From Knoellia koreensis (lineage in GTDB: Bacteria > Actinomycetota > Actinomycetes > Actinomycetales > Dermatophilaceae): 64,000 nt of DNA. The notes beneath the pieces were generated by a model, which had not been told where the DNA came from, did no database searches, and worked only from the letters and a program-made list of their open reading frames with translations. The stretch is from assembly GCF_013041615.1 (NCBI RefSeq), contig NZ_JABEPQ010000001.1, positions 798,976 through 862,975 on the forward strand, written 5' to 3'. Shown piece by piece: positions 38,336-47,320 of this stretch. Position 1 is the first letter of the stretch. Every line of letters begins with the position of its first letter. Both the position numbers and the translations under genes were made by a program.

Positions 38336-39364
38336 ATGAGCACCATCGGTGATGTGGCACGCGCCGCCGGCGTGTCCGTCGCGACCGTGTCCCGCGCCCT
38401 GCGTGGCCTCGAACGGGTCAAGCCGGAGACCCGCGACCGCGTCCTCAAGGCCGCCGCCGACCTGCACTACAGCGCCTCCCCCGCCGCCACCAGCCTGGTG
38501 TCCGGGCGCACCCGTGGCATCGCCGTCGTCACCCCGTACTTCAACCGGTGGTTCTTCGCGACCGTCATCAGCGGCCTGGAGAAGGTCCTGCGCGAGGAGG
38601 GCTACCACGTCCTGCTCTGCGACCTCGAGGGCCACACGTTCGACACCCGCCTGCCCGTCACCCAGGGCATGTTCTGGAAGCGCGCCGACGCCGTGGTCCT
38701 GCTCAACGTCCCGCTCGACGAGACCGAACGCGCCCTGCTCGACCGGCTCGGGCTTCCAGTAGTCACCGTCGGCAACCGCCAGGCGATGTGGCCGTCGGTG
38801 CGGATCGACGACAAGGCCGCCATGCGCATCGCCACCGAGCACGCAATCGCGTTGGGGCACAAGCGGATTGCGTATGCCGGGACGGTCCCTGCGTCGGTCA
38901 CGCACCTGCAGACACCGTTCGACCGGCGTGAGGAGTTCGCGGCCGTGATGGCCGAGCACGGGCTCACCGCACCGGCCGAGTGGGTCCTCGAGTGCGACTG
39001 GACGGCCGAGGACGCGCGGGAGCACGCCGAGACGATGTTCGCCTCGGCACACCTGCCCACCTGTGTCGTGGCGGCATCGGACGAGATCGCCTTCGGGGTG
39101 CTGAGCGCCGCCCGCCGCAGCGGGCTCGAGGTCCCCGGTGACGTGTCGGTCATCGGCGTCGACGACCACGTGCTGGCCGACATCTTCGACCTGACGACGG
39201 TGCGTCAGGACGTCCTCGCGCAAGGCCAGCAGGCCGGCATACTCGTGCTCGAGGCGCTCGACGGGCACCCGCGGGACGCCGACGAGGTCCTCGACGTCTC
39301 GCTCGTCGTCCGCGGCTCGACCGCGCCGGCGCCCTCAGCTCAGGTCGCGGGCACGCGCTCCTAG
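38336..39364 (+). CDS. LacI-family transcriptional regulator
   Basis: A 342-residue repressor. The N-terminal helix-turn-helix is complete (TIGDVARAAGVSVATVSRAL, residues 3-22), with the hinge at about 45-60. The periplasmic-binding-like effector domain follows (GIAVVTPYFNRWFFATVISG to the conserved VIGVDDHVLADIFDLTTVRQD). It probably senses the sugar imported by the upstream system and binds the GTAAACGTTTAC-type sites at 34463-34517. AAGGGGG precedes the ATG. The TAG stop shares a CTAG tetranucleotide with the stop of the convergent permease gene. Confidence 0.93.
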   Translation: MSTIGDVARAAGVSVATVSRALRGLERVKPETRDRVLKAAADLHYSASPAATSLVSGRTRGIAVVTPYFNRWFFATVISGLEKVLREEGYHVLLCDLEGHTFDTRLPVTQGMFWKRADAVVLLNVPLDETERALLDRLGLPVVTVGNRQAMWPSVRIDDKAAMRIATEHAIALGHKRIAYAGTVPASVTHLQTPFDRREEFAAVMAEHGLTAPAEWVLECDWTAEDAREHAETMFASAHLPTCVVAASDEIAFGVLSAARRSGLEVPGDVSVIGVDDHVLADIFDLTTVRQDVLAQGQQAGILVLEALDGHPRDADEVLDVSLVVRGSTAPAPSAQVAGTRS

Positions 39365-40800
39365 TTGACTCCGCCCTCGCGCTCGGTCAGCTCCTCCGGG
39401 TCGCGCAGGTAGGTCTTCTTGGCCCGCAGGGCCCGGTTCGCGAACCAGGTGATGGCCCAGAGCACGACGCCCAGGGCGAGCAGCCAGCCGGCGATCGTGT
39501 ACTGGAACGTGTCGCGACCGGTCCACGGACCGACGAAGAACGCGCACAGCACCGCGCCGATGATCGGCAGCACCGTCGGCGCGACGAAGTGCCGCCGGTC
39601 GATGCGGTCGCGACGCAGCACCAGGACGCAGATGTTGACGATGGTGAACACGCCGAGCAGCAACAGCGCCGTGGTGCCACCGAGGGCGGCGATCACGTCA
39701 CTGTCCCCCGCCCGGGTCACCAGGATGATGAGCCCGAACGCGATCGCTGTGGTGAACAGGATTGACAGGTAAGGCGTCTGCCGGCCGGAGTGGACCTTGC
39801 CGAGGAACGGCGGCAGGACCTCCTGGCGCGCCATGCCGTAGAGCAGCCGGCTCGCCATCAGCATGTTGATGAGGGCCGAGTTGGCGACGGCGAACATCGA
39901 GATGAACGGCAGCAGCTTCTCGATCGGGATCGACGGTGCGGCCGTCTCGACGACCTTCACCAGCGGGGTGTCGCTGTCACCCAGCTCCCCGACGGGCACG
40001 ATCGCCACAGCGAATAGCGCCACGAGGACGTAGATGAGCCCGGTGATGCTGATGCCCGTGATCATCATCTTCGGGAAGTTCCGGACCGGGTCGTGCGTCT
40101 CCTCGGCCATGTTGACCGAGTCCTCGAAGCCGACCATCGCGAAGAACGCCAACGACGTCGCCGCCGTCACCGCGAGGAACGCGCTCTTGTCGCTCGGGCT
40201 GTCGAAGACCATGGTCCGGCTGAAGTCGGTCTTGCCCTCGAAGATCGCGAAGAACCCGACGAGGATCACCAGCAGCAGACCGGACAGCTCGACGAGGGTC
40301 AGGACGATGTTGGCCTTGACGCTCTCACCGACGCCGCGGAAGTTGATCGCGGCCACCAAGGCCATGAACCCCAACGCGATCAGCATCACGAGGTTGGTGT
40401 TGTCGCTGTCCAGCCCGAAGCCCTTGGCGAGGTTGGACGCGAAGGCCCGCGACGCCGTCGACGCACTGGTGATGCCGGAGCACATGACGGTGAAGCAGAC
40501 GATGAACGTCACGAAGTGGATGCCGAACGCCTTGTGCGTGTAGAGCGCGGCACCGGCCGCCCGTGGGTACTTCGTCACCAGCTCGAGGTAGGAGAACGCC
40601 GTGATCATCGCGATGCCGAAGGCGACGAGGAACGGCACCCACGCCGCGCCACCGACCTCGGCGGCGACGTCGCCGGTGAGCGCGTAGACACCCGTGCCGA
40701 GGATGTCCCCCACGATGAACAGCAGCAGCAGCTTGGGGCCCATGACCCGCTTGAGCTCGGTCTGCTCCTCACCGGTGTCGGCAGTCTGCTCCACGGTCAC
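39361..40800 (-). CDS. APC-family amino acid permease
   Basis: A 479-residue transporter with about twelve membrane segments. The first helix contains the substrate-binding GTGVYALTG motif (about 35-43) and the sixth reads FFAMVGFEDSVNMAEETHDPVRNFP (about 217-241), typical of amino acid/polyamine/organocation transporters of the cationic-amino-acid group. The specific substrate cannot be told. It is convergent with the LacI gene (stop codons overlap) and lies upstream of and away from parE on the same strand. Confidence 0.9.
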   Translation of the reverse strand: MTVEQTADTGEEQTELKRVMGPKLLLLFIVGDILGTGVYALTGDVAAEVGGAAWVPFLVAFGIAMITAFSYLELVTKYPRAAGAALYTHKAFGIHFVTFIVCFTVMCSGITSASTASRAFASNLAKGFGLDSDNTNLVMLIALGFMALVAAINFRGVGESVKANIVLTLVELSGLLLVILVGFFAIFEGKTDFSRTMVFDSPSDKSAFLAVTAATSLAFFAMVGFEDSVNMAEETHDPVRNFPKMMITGISITGLIYVLVALFAVAIVPVGELGDSDTPLVKVVETAAPSIPIEKLLPFISMFAVANSALINMLMASRLLYGMARQEVLPPFLGKVHSGRQTPYLSILFTTAIAFGLIILVTRAGDSDVIAALGGTTALLLLGVFTIVNICVLVLRRDRIDRRHFVAPTVLPIIGAVLCAFFVGPWTGRDTFQYTIAGWLLALGVVLWAITWFANRALRAKKTYLRDPEELTEREGGVN

Positions 40801-40920
40801 GGCGTACCTCCGAAGGGTCGCGGAGGCCGCCCTTCACGGCCTCAGCTGCCCTTACAGTGGCGCAGATCACACGGTGAGGCAACGACAAACGCCGGTATGC
40901 CGGGTCGCGGGCCGTGCGGG

Positions 40921-43068
40921 TCAGGCGTCGATGCGCTCGGCCCCGAGGTCGCCGGAGGACTCCACGATGAAGTCCTTGCGGGGCGCGACGTCGTTGCCCA
41001 TGAGCAGCTCGAAGACCCGCTCGGCGTCCTCGGCGTCGCGCAGCGTGACGCGGCGCAGGGTGCGGTGGCGCGGGTCCATGGTGGTCTCGGCCAGCTGGTC
41101 GGCGTCCATCTCGCCCAGGCCCTTGTAACGCTGGAGCGGCTGTTTGACGTTCTTGCCGCGCTTGTTCAGCGAGGCCATCTGCTGGCGCATCTCCTTCTCG
41201 GAGTAGGTGTAGATGAGCTCGTTCTTCTTCGACCCCGCGTTGACGACCTCGATGCGGTGCAACGGGGGCACAGCGGCATACACCCGTCCCGCCTCGACGA
41301 GCGGGCGCATGTAACGGAAGAACAGGGTCAGCAGCAGCGTGCGGATGTGGGCCCCGTCGACATCCGCGTCGGTCATGATGATGACCTTTCCGTAGCGCGC
41401 GGCGTCGAGGTCGAAGCTGCGACCCGAGCCGGCGCCGATCACCTGGATGATCGCCGCGCACTCGGCGTTCTTGAGCATGTCCGAGACGGACGCCTTCTGG
41501 ACGTTGAGGATCTTGCCGCGGATCGGCAGCAGCGCCTGGAAGTCGCTGCTGCGAGCCAGCTTCGCCGTGCCGAGCGCGCTGTCACCCTCGACGATGAACA
41601 GCTCGGACTTGTCGACGTCGGTGGAGCGGCAGTCGGCAAGCTTGGCGGGCAGGGTGCTGGACTCCAGGGCGTTCTTGCGGCGCTGGGTCTCCTTGTGCAG
41701 CCGCGCGCTGATGCGCGACTTCATCTCCGAGACGACCTTCTCGAGCAACTTGTCGACCTCGGCCTTGCCACCGCGCGCGGGCTTGGTGATGCGGGCGGTG
41801 AGCTCCTGCTCGACTACCTTCGACACGATCTGGCGCACCGCCGCCGTGCCGAGCACCTCCTTGGTCTGGCCCTCGAACTGCGGCTCGGCGAGGCGCACCG
41901 TCACGACCGCCGTGAGGCCGGCGAGGACGTCGTCCTTCTCCGGCTTGTCCGAGCCGACCTTGAGCCGGCGGCTGTTGACCTCGAGCTGCTTGCGGAAGAC
42001 CTTGAGCACCGACTGCTCGAAGCCGGACAGGTGGGTGCCGCCCTTGGGCGTGGCGATGATGTTGACGAACGAGCTGACCTTCGCGTCGTAGCCCGTGCCC
42101 CAGCGGACCGCGATGTCGACACCGCACTCGCGCTCGACCTCGGTCGGCGTCATGTGCCCCTTGGAGTCCAGCACCGGCACCGTCTCGGTGAAGGTACCTG
42201 TGCCCTGCAACCGCCACACGTCCGTGACCGGTGCATCCGGGGCGAGGTACTCGACGAACTCGGAGATGCCACCGTCGTGGACGAACACCTCCTCGTGGGG
42301 GCCGTCCTCGCCCGGTGTGCCCGGGAGGCGGCGCTCGTCGCGGACGACCAGCGTGAGGCCGGGCACGAGGAACGACGTCTGCCGCGCCCGCGCCGCCAGC
42401 TGCTCGTAGTCGAACTTCGCGTCCTTGAGGAAGATCTGCGGGTCGGCCCAGTAGCGGATGCGGGTGCCGGTGACGCCGCGCTTGGCCTTGCCGACGACCG
42501 CCAGCTCGGAGGAACGCTCGTAGGGCGTGAACTCGTGGTCGGGGCTCTTGTCGCCGCTCGCCACGTCGGGGAAGTAGCCGGGCTCACCGCGCCGGAAGCT
42601 CATCGCGTACGTCTTGCCGCCGCGGTCGACCTCGACGTCGAGCCGTGACGACAACGCGTTGACGACGGACGCGCCGACGCCGTGGAGGCCACCGGACGCG
42701 GTGTAGGAACCACCACCGAACTTGCCACCCGCGTGCAGCTTGGTGAAGACCACCTCGACACCCGTGAGCCCCGTGCGCGGCTCGATGTCGACAGGTATGC
42801 CGCGGGCCTGGTCACGGACCTCGACCGACCCGTCCTGGTGCAGGATGATGTCGATCCGGTCGCCGTACCCGCCGAGCGCCTCGTCGACGGCGTTGTCGAT
42901 GATCTCCCACAGGCAGTGCATGAGGCCGCGGCTGTCGGTGGAGCCGATGTACATGCCGGGGCGCTTGCGGACCGCCTCGAGGCCCTCGAGGACCTGCAGG
43001 TGGTGGGCGCTGTAGTCGCTGGACGACTTGGTCGTCGCGGCCTTCTTGGCGGTGGTGGCGGTGGCCAA
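40921..43068 (-). CDS. parE: DNA topoisomerase IV subunit B
   Basis: ATPase subunit of the type IIA topoisomerase, 715 residues. The GHKL domain shows VRKRPGMYIGSTDSRGLMH (about 34-52), EIIDNAVDEALGG with the metal-binding Asn, and GLHGVGASVVNALS. The Toprim domain has VEGDSALGTAKLARS and the Asp triad region IIMTDADVDGAHIRTLLLTLFFR. The N-terminal 18 residues are Ala/Thr/Lys-rich. The start appears to be TTG 43068, with AGGAGA 10 nt upstream. An ATA Ile codon in RGIPV lies in a GTATGCCG motif. It partners the parC gene at 31851. Confidence 0.93.
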   Translation of the reverse strand: MATATTAKKAATTKSSSDYSAHHLQVLEGLEAVRKRPGMYIGSTDSRGLMHCLWEIIDNAVDEALGGYGDRIDIILHQDGSVEVRDQARGIPVDIEPRTGLTGVEVVFTKLHAGGKFGGGSYTASGGLHGVGASVVNALSSRLDVEVDRGGKTYAMSFRRGEPGYFPDVASGDKSPDHEFTPYERSSELAVVGKAKRGVTGTRIRYWADPQIFLKDAKFDYEQLAARARQTSFLVPGLTLVVRDERRLPGTPGEDGPHEEVFVHDGGISEFVEYLAPDAPVTDVWRLQGTGTFTETVPVLDSKGHMTPTEVERECGVDIAVRWGTGYDAKVSSFVNIIATPKGGTHLSGFEQSVLKVFRKQLEVNSRRLKVGSDKPEKDDVLAGLTAVVTVRLAEPQFEGQTKEVLGTAAVRQIVSKVVEQELTARITKPARGGKAEVDKLLEKVVSEMKSRISARLHKETQRRKNALESSTLPAKLADCRSTDVDKSELFIVEGDSALGTAKLARSSDFQALLPIRGKILNVQKASVSDMLKNAECAAIIQVIGAGSGRSFDLDAARYGKVIIMTDADVDGAHIRTLLLTLFFRYMRPLVEAGRVYAAVPPLHRIEVVNAGSKKNELIYTYSEKEMRQQMASLNKRGKNVKQPLQRYKGLGEMDADQLAETTMDPRHRTLRRVTLRDAEDAERVFELLMGNDVAPRKDFIVESSGDLGAERIDA

Positions 43069-43401
43069 GGTCGCTGGTTCTCCTGTGGTGTGGTGACACG
43101 CCCGGGTCGCTCACCCGGACGCACGCCACGCTATCCCGGCGCACCCACGAACCCACGCAGGCACGCGGCATACCCCGTCATCTGCCGCCTCGTCCGGGTC
43201 GCACCCATCCACCGGACACCCGAGCCGCGAATCACCCGTAGCGACATGACATCGCCCACATGCCGACCCAATGCCGGGCGGGAAGAACCGGGCGTGCTTG
43301 ACTGTTTCCACCGATACCGGTGAAGGGAAGTCCTCCCCATGGTGGACAACCCGGAAACGGGGTAGGACGTCTCCTAGAGACCAACACGAAGGAAGGCTGA
43401 C
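43069..43401. other. Intergenic region between parE and DUF7455
   Basis: A 333-bp divergent gap. It includes a GTATGCCG-family site at about 43166-43173, a short inverted repeat CACCG-ATAC-CGGTG near 43309-43322, and a TTGACT hexamer (43298-43303) without a convincing -10 at normal spacing. I see no RNA gene or ORF of substance. Confidence 0.4.
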
Positions 43402-43623
43402 GTGACCACTGCACTGGCACCCGAACTGACCGCGGCTGACCGCTGCGACCGCTGCGGCGCCCAGGCCTACGTGCGCGCTCGCCTTCACGCCGGCGGGGAA
43501 CTGCTCTTCTGCGCCCACCACGGACGCGAGCACCTGCCGAAGCTGCGCGAGCACGCCGACATCGTCGACGAGACCGAGCGACTCCACGAGACGCCGGCCA
43601 CGGCTCCCGACGACGAGCGGTAA
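43402..43623 (+). CDS. DUF7455 small zinc-finger-like protein
   Basis: A 73-residue protein with the pattern CDRCGAQAYVRARLHAGGEL followed by CAHHGREH, giving C-x2-C and C-x2-H ligands for one metal. Near-identical short proteins are conserved across actinobacteria (Rv2708c-like as I recall, near sigB). The function is unknown. GTG 43402 follows GGAAGG by 5 nt. It stands upstream of the DUF456 gene and divergent from parE. Confidence 0.88.
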   Translation: MTTALAPELTAADRCDRCGAQAYVRARLHAGGELLFCAHHGREHLPKLREHADIVDETERLHETPATAPDDER

Positions 43624-43644
43624 CCGCCAATAGGCTTCCGCACC

Positions 43645-44127
43645 ATGGAGGCCGCACTCTGGGTCCCCGCCCTCCTGATCGCGATCGGGATGGTGGGGAT
43701 CGTCATACCTGTCATCCCCGGGCTGCTGTTGTGCCTGGGTGCCGTGCTCCTGTGGGCGTGGGACGCCGGCACGACGCTCGGGTGGTGGGTCTTCGGCGTC
43801 AGCGCCGCGTTCTACCTGGCGGGCGTGGCGCTGCAGTATGCCGTGCCCGGCCGGCGCATGCGGGCGGCCGGTGTGCGTCGCTCGACGCTGGTGCTGGCCG
43901 TGCTGCTGGCGATCGTCGGGTTCTTCGTCATCCCCGTGGTGGGGGCGATCGTCGGGTTCGTCGGCGGGATCTTCCTCGTCGAGCTCGGGCACTCACGCAC
44001 CAAGGCGGCCGCGTGGGCGTCGACGAAGAGCGCTCTGCGCGCGGTGGCCACCTCGATGGGGATCGAGCTCCTGGCGGGGCTCGCGATCGCGGTGACCTGG
44101 GTGGTCGGAGTGCTGCTCAGCCGCTGA
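43645..44127 (+). CDS. DUF456 membrane protein
   Basis: A 160-residue membrane protein of the DUF456 family. Hydrophobic segments are WVPALLIAIGMVGIVIPVIPGLLLCLGAVLLW, WVFGVSAAFYLAGVAL and the glycine-rich LAIVGFFVIPVVGAIVGFVGG (the family signature, about 90-110), ending with a fourth helix. No catalytic motif; function unknown. ATG 43645 has no ribosome site, but TAGGCT lies 8 nt upstream. It starts 21 bp after the DUF7455 gene. Confidence 0.88.
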   Translation: MEAALWVPALLIAIGMVGIVIPVIPGLLLCLGAVLLWAWDAGTTLGWWVFGVSAAFYLAGVALQYAVPGRRMRAAGVRRSTLVLAVLLAIVGFFVIPVVGAIVGFVGGIFLVELGHSRTKAAAWASTKSALRAVATSMGIELLAGLAIAVTWVVGVLLSR

Positions 44128-44172
44128 GCCGGGGGGCCTCCCGCCGGGGGGCTGGGTCCTGGTGAGTCCTGG

Positions 44173-44580
44173 TCAGTACTCGTCGTGGCGACGGTCCCAG
44201 CGCTGCTCCATGCGGTCCATGAAGCCACCGCCACGCTGGGTCTTCTGCTTCGGTGACTTCGGCGACGCGGCCCGGCGGACCGTGCCGTCGTCCTGCACCG
44301 TGCCCAGCTTGGCCTTGCGCCGCTGGGGCGTCACGGCATACGCCACGGCCGCCACCATCAGGGCGAACCCGACCGCGCCCACGGCCCAGATCTGGGTGTT
44401 GACCCCGACCAGGACCAGCGCGAGCCCGACGATGCCGCCCACGACTCCGACGGCGATGCGCCGGCGCGCAGCAGCGCGTGCACCACTGCCCTGCATCTGC
44501 GAGGCGAACTTGGGGTCCTCGGCGTAGAGGGCCTGCTCCATCTGCTCGAGGAGCTGCTGTTCGTGCTCTGACAGCGGCAC
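44173..44580 (-). CDS. DUF3040 membrane protein
   Basis: A 135-residue protein of the DUF3040 family. The cytoplasmic N-terminus MPLSEHEQQLLEQMEQALYAEDPKFA is the family hallmark. Two adjacent helices follow (AVGVVGGIVGLALVLVGV and WAVGAVGFALMVAAVAYAV), then a basic C-terminus (SPKQKTQRGGGFMDRMEQRWDRR). GTG 44580 has AGGAGG 5 nt before it. It is convergent with DUF456, and dinB lies upstream on the same strand. The function is unknown. Confidence 0.92.
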   Translation of the reverse strand: MPLSEHEQQLLEQMEQALYAEDPKFASQMQGSGARAAARRRIAVGVVGGIVGLALVLVGVNTQIWAVGAVGFALMVAAVAYAVTPQRRKAKLGTVQDDGTVRRAASPKSPKQKTQRGGGFMDRMEQRWDRRHDEY

Positions 44581-44727
44581 CGTGACCTCCTGCGTTTTCG
44601 TGCGTCCACCTCGTACAACGCTCGACGGGTCCGGATCGTTGCCTCGGCGTCATTGCCTTCACCTCGGCGCCGACCCGGGGGCCGTGTGCGCTGCTGAACT
44701 CAGGATATGTCCCCCGGCGAGGTTGCA

Positions 44728-45975
44728 CTACCCGTTCGGTGGGGTCCGGTGGCGAGCGTCACGGATGAGGCTGGCGGGACGGATGCTGCCTGCCCCGAAC
44801 CGGGCGCTGGCCCGGTCGACCGCGCGGTCGGCCTCGCGCCACCCCGCGTCGGGCTCGTCGAGGAGTCCCTGGATGGGGGCGCCCTCGGTGTCGATCAGGC
44901 CCTCCATGCGCACCCCGACCAGCCGGATGCGGGCCCGTTGGAGCCCGAGGGCGTCGTAGAGGGACTTGGCGGTGGCGTAGATGTCCCGGCTGACGTCGGT
45001 GGGGTCGCGCAGGGTGCGGCTGCGGGTGATGGTCGTGAAGTCGGCGAACCGCACCTTGATGCTCACCGTGCGCCCGACCAAGCCGGCCGAGCGGACGCGC
45101 GCGGCCGTGCGGTCGCTCAGCTTGAGCAGCTCGCGGTGGATGTATGCCGGGTCGTCGACGTCGTGCTCGAAGGTCTCGTCCGAGCCGATGGACTTCTCAC
45201 GGCGGACGGGTTCGACGTGGCGGGGGTCGCGGCCCCAGGCGAGGTCGTGCAGGTGGGGCCCGGTGGTGTCGCCGAGGGCGCGGCGCAGGGTGTCGAGCGG
45301 GGTGTGCGCGATGTCGGCGACGGTGTGCAGGCCCAGGCGAACCAGAGCCTCCTCGGTCTTGTCACCGACGCCCCAGAGGGCGCCGACCGGGAGCTGCTGG
45401 ACGAACCCGACGACCTCGTCGCGGGGCACGACGACCATGCCGTCGGGCTTGGCGAGACCGGAGGCGAGCTTGGCGACGAACTTGGTGGGTGCCACGCCGA
45501 CCGAGCAGGTGATGCCCTGCTCGTCGTGGACGGTGTCGCGGATCTGCTGGGCGATCTGCGCGGGGCTGCCGAGCCGGCGGACCGAACCGGCGACGTCGAG
45601 GAACGCCTCGTCCTGGGAGAGCGGCTCGACGATGGGCGTGATCGTGGCGAAGGTCGCCATCACCGCCTTGGAGATGCGGCTGTAGAGCTGGTGGTCGGGC
45701 TGGACCACGGTGGCCTGCGGGCACAGGCGGCGGGCCCGGGACATCGGCATCGCGGAGGCCACCCCGAACTTGCGCGCCTCGTAGGTGGCGGACAGCACGA
45801 CGCCGCGGTTGCCGCCACCGCCGATGATGACGGGGGTGCCGACGAGCTCGGGCCGGCTGAGCAGGGAGGCCGAGGCGTAGAAGGCGTCCATGTCGACGTG
45901 CAGGACGGTGCAGCCGGTGTCGTCCGGCGGGTGCTCGTCGGTGCGTTGCGGGAGTGCGTACTGGCGGCGGCTCAT
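44728..45975 (-). CDS. dinB: DNA polymerase IV (Y family)
   Basis: Error-prone translesion polymerase, 415 residues. Catalytic acidic residues are intact: LHVDMDAFYAS (about 25-35) and LSQDEAFLDV (about 126-135), so it is not an inactive ImuB-like paralogue. The helix-hairpin-helix segment GVGDKTEEALVRLGLHTVADI and the little-finger domain (EKSIGSDETFEHDV) follow. The C-terminus lacks an obvious beta-clamp pentapeptide. No LexA box was found directly upstream; the methyltransferase stop is 27 bp before the ATG, so the two may be co-transcribed. Confidence 0.94.
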   Translation of the reverse strand: MSRRQYALPQRTDEHPPDDTGCTVLHVDMDAFYASASLLSRPELVGTPVIIGGGGNRGVVLSATYEARKFGVASAMPMSRARRLCPQATVVQPDHQLYSRISKAVMATFATITPIVEPLSQDEAFLDVAGSVRRLGSPAQIAQQIRDTVHDEQGITCSVGVAPTKFVAKLASGLAKPDGMVVVPRDEVVGFVQQLPVGALWGVGDKTEEALVRLGLHTVADIAHTPLDTLRRALGDTTGPHLHDLAWGRDPRHVEPVRREKSIGSDETFEHDVDDPAYIHRELLKLSDRTAARVRSAGLVGRTVSIKVRFADFTTITRSRTLRDPTDVSRDIYATAKSLYDALGLQRARIRLVGVRMEGLIDTEGAPIQGLLDEPDAGWREADRAVDRASARFGAGSIRPASLIRDARHRTPPNG

Positions 45976-46002
45976 CGCGGCCTGCTGGTCTTCGTGGGGT
46001 CT

Positions 46003-46794
46003 CTATCGGGGGGCTCGGTGGGCGAGCACGTGCACGGTGGTGCCGAGCTGGCCGAGGAAGCCGAACTGCGGGTGGCTCGCGGCCGCCTGCTCGAGCTGGA
46101 GCAGGGCTGCGCGGTCGGCCTCGGAGTCGACGAACGCCGACGGGACGAGGTCGCTGAACAACCGCACCCCGTGGACCTGGTCGACGGTGAGGCCGGACTG
46201 CTCGACCATCGCGGCGAGCTGGTCGGCGTCGAACCGGCGCGGCAGCGGGTCGTGGGCGCCCCACCGGCCGTCGACGCTGGTGAGGGCCTCGTGGGCCTGG
46301 GCGAACTGCCCGGCGAGCGCGCGGGCGAGCACGACCGCGAGACGTTGGGCGGACACGAGGCTGAGGTGGCCGCCGGGCGCGAGCACCGCGGCGAGGGCGG
46401 CCAGGGTGGAGCGTGGGTCGTCGACGACCTCGAGGGTGCCGTGGCAGCAGACGAGGTCGAACGGCTCCTCACCGACGACCCCGGTAAGGCTCGCGAGGCT
46501 CTCGGCGTCGCCCTGGACGGCGTGGACCCGGTCGGCGACACCGCGTTCGCCGCTGCGGCGCGAGAGCGAGGCGAGCGCGTCCGGGCTGGTGTCGACCACG
46601 ACGACGTCGTGGCCGAGCTCGGCGAGGGGGACGGCGAGGCCGCCGGTGCCGCCGCCGAGGTCGAGCACCCGCAGCGTGCGCCCGAGTGCGGCCTGCTGCC
46701 GCTCGGCGAGGTCACGCACCGCGGTCCAGACGGCAGAGGTGCGCAGCGAGGTGTCGACAGCGCTGCGTCTCGTGCGCCACTGCTCCTCGGCCAC
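46003..46794 (-). CDS. Class I SAM-dependent methyltransferase
   Basis: A 263-residue methyltransferase. Motif I LRVLDLGGGTGGLAVPLAELG (about 47-67), the acidic VVVVDTSPDAL, and FDLVCCHGTLEVVDDP (motif IV region) define a Rossmann-type SAM-binding fold. The substrate is unknown; the sequence resembles small-molecule or tRNA (CmoA/UbiE-like) enzymes only in general. I chose GTG 46794 because AGGAGG lies 6 nt upstream; ATG 46827 is an alternative with no ribosome site. It lies directly upstream of dinB and downstream of the 72-bp repeat array. Confidence 0.85.
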   Translation of the reverse strand: MAEEQWRTRRSAVDTSLRTSAVWTAVRDLAERQQAALGRTLRVLDLGGGTGGLAVPLAELGHDVVVVDTSPDALASLSRRSGERGVADRVHAVQGDAESLASLTGVVGEEPFDLVCCHGTLEVVDDPRSTLAALAAVLAPGGHLSLVSAQRLAVVLARALAGQFAQAHEALTSVDGRWGAHDPLPRRFDADQLAAMVEQSGLTVDQVHGVRLFSDLVPSAFVDSEADRAALLQLEQAAASHPQFGFLGQLGTTVHVLAHRAPR

Positions 46795-46944
46795 TGCTGT
46801 CCTCCTCGCGTCTCTGGCGGAACTCATCCGGGGTTGCGATCGGCGCCGGGGCGTGAGGGTGCCGCGCGCATGCTCGGGTCCGGTGTGGCAAACCCTAGTC
46901 GGCGCCACCGTCACACCCCCGCCGCGTCCACCCCCCGCGTGCCT

Positions 46945-47311
46945 CCCCGACTTCGGGCCACCCAGGCTTGACCAGCCACCCCACACCGAGTCTCAGTGGC
47001 CCAAAGTCCCGGGTTCCCCGACTCGTTGCCGTACACCCGGCACCCCGCCCCCAAACCGCCGCCCCATGCCGAGCCACCGGCAACCAGTCCGGCCTCCCCG
47101 ACTCCGGGCCACCCAAGCTTGACCAGCCACCGCACACCAAGCCCCAGTGGCCCAAAGTCCCCGGGTTCCCCGACTTTGGGCCACCCAAGCTTGACCAGCC
47201 ACCGCACACCAAGCCCCAGTGGCCCAAAGTCGCCAGGTTCCCCGACTCCGGGCCACCCAAGCTTGACCAGCCACCGCACACCAAGCCCCAGTGGCCCAAA
47301 GTCGCCGGGTG
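46945..47311. repeat. 72-bp tandem repeat array with hairpin-forming units
   Basis: Three contiguous near-identical 72-bp units start at 47096, 47168 and 47240 (HindIII sites AAGCTT exactly 72 bp apart at 47115, 47187 and 47259). A diverged 71-bp copy lies at 46945-47015, with an 80-bp unrelated piece between. Each unit contains GTGGCCCAAAGTC near its end and a GACTTTGGGCCAC or GACTCCGGGCCAC at the next unit's start, so junctions can fold into stems of up to 13 bp. The array fills the gap downstream of the dnaE2 stop and upstream of the methyltransferase. Confidence 0.92.
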
Positions 47312-47320
47312 GCAGCAGAG

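Noticed and set aside
46945-47311. CRISPR array
   Set aside because: Units are contiguous 72-mers without unique spacers, and no cas genes are present.
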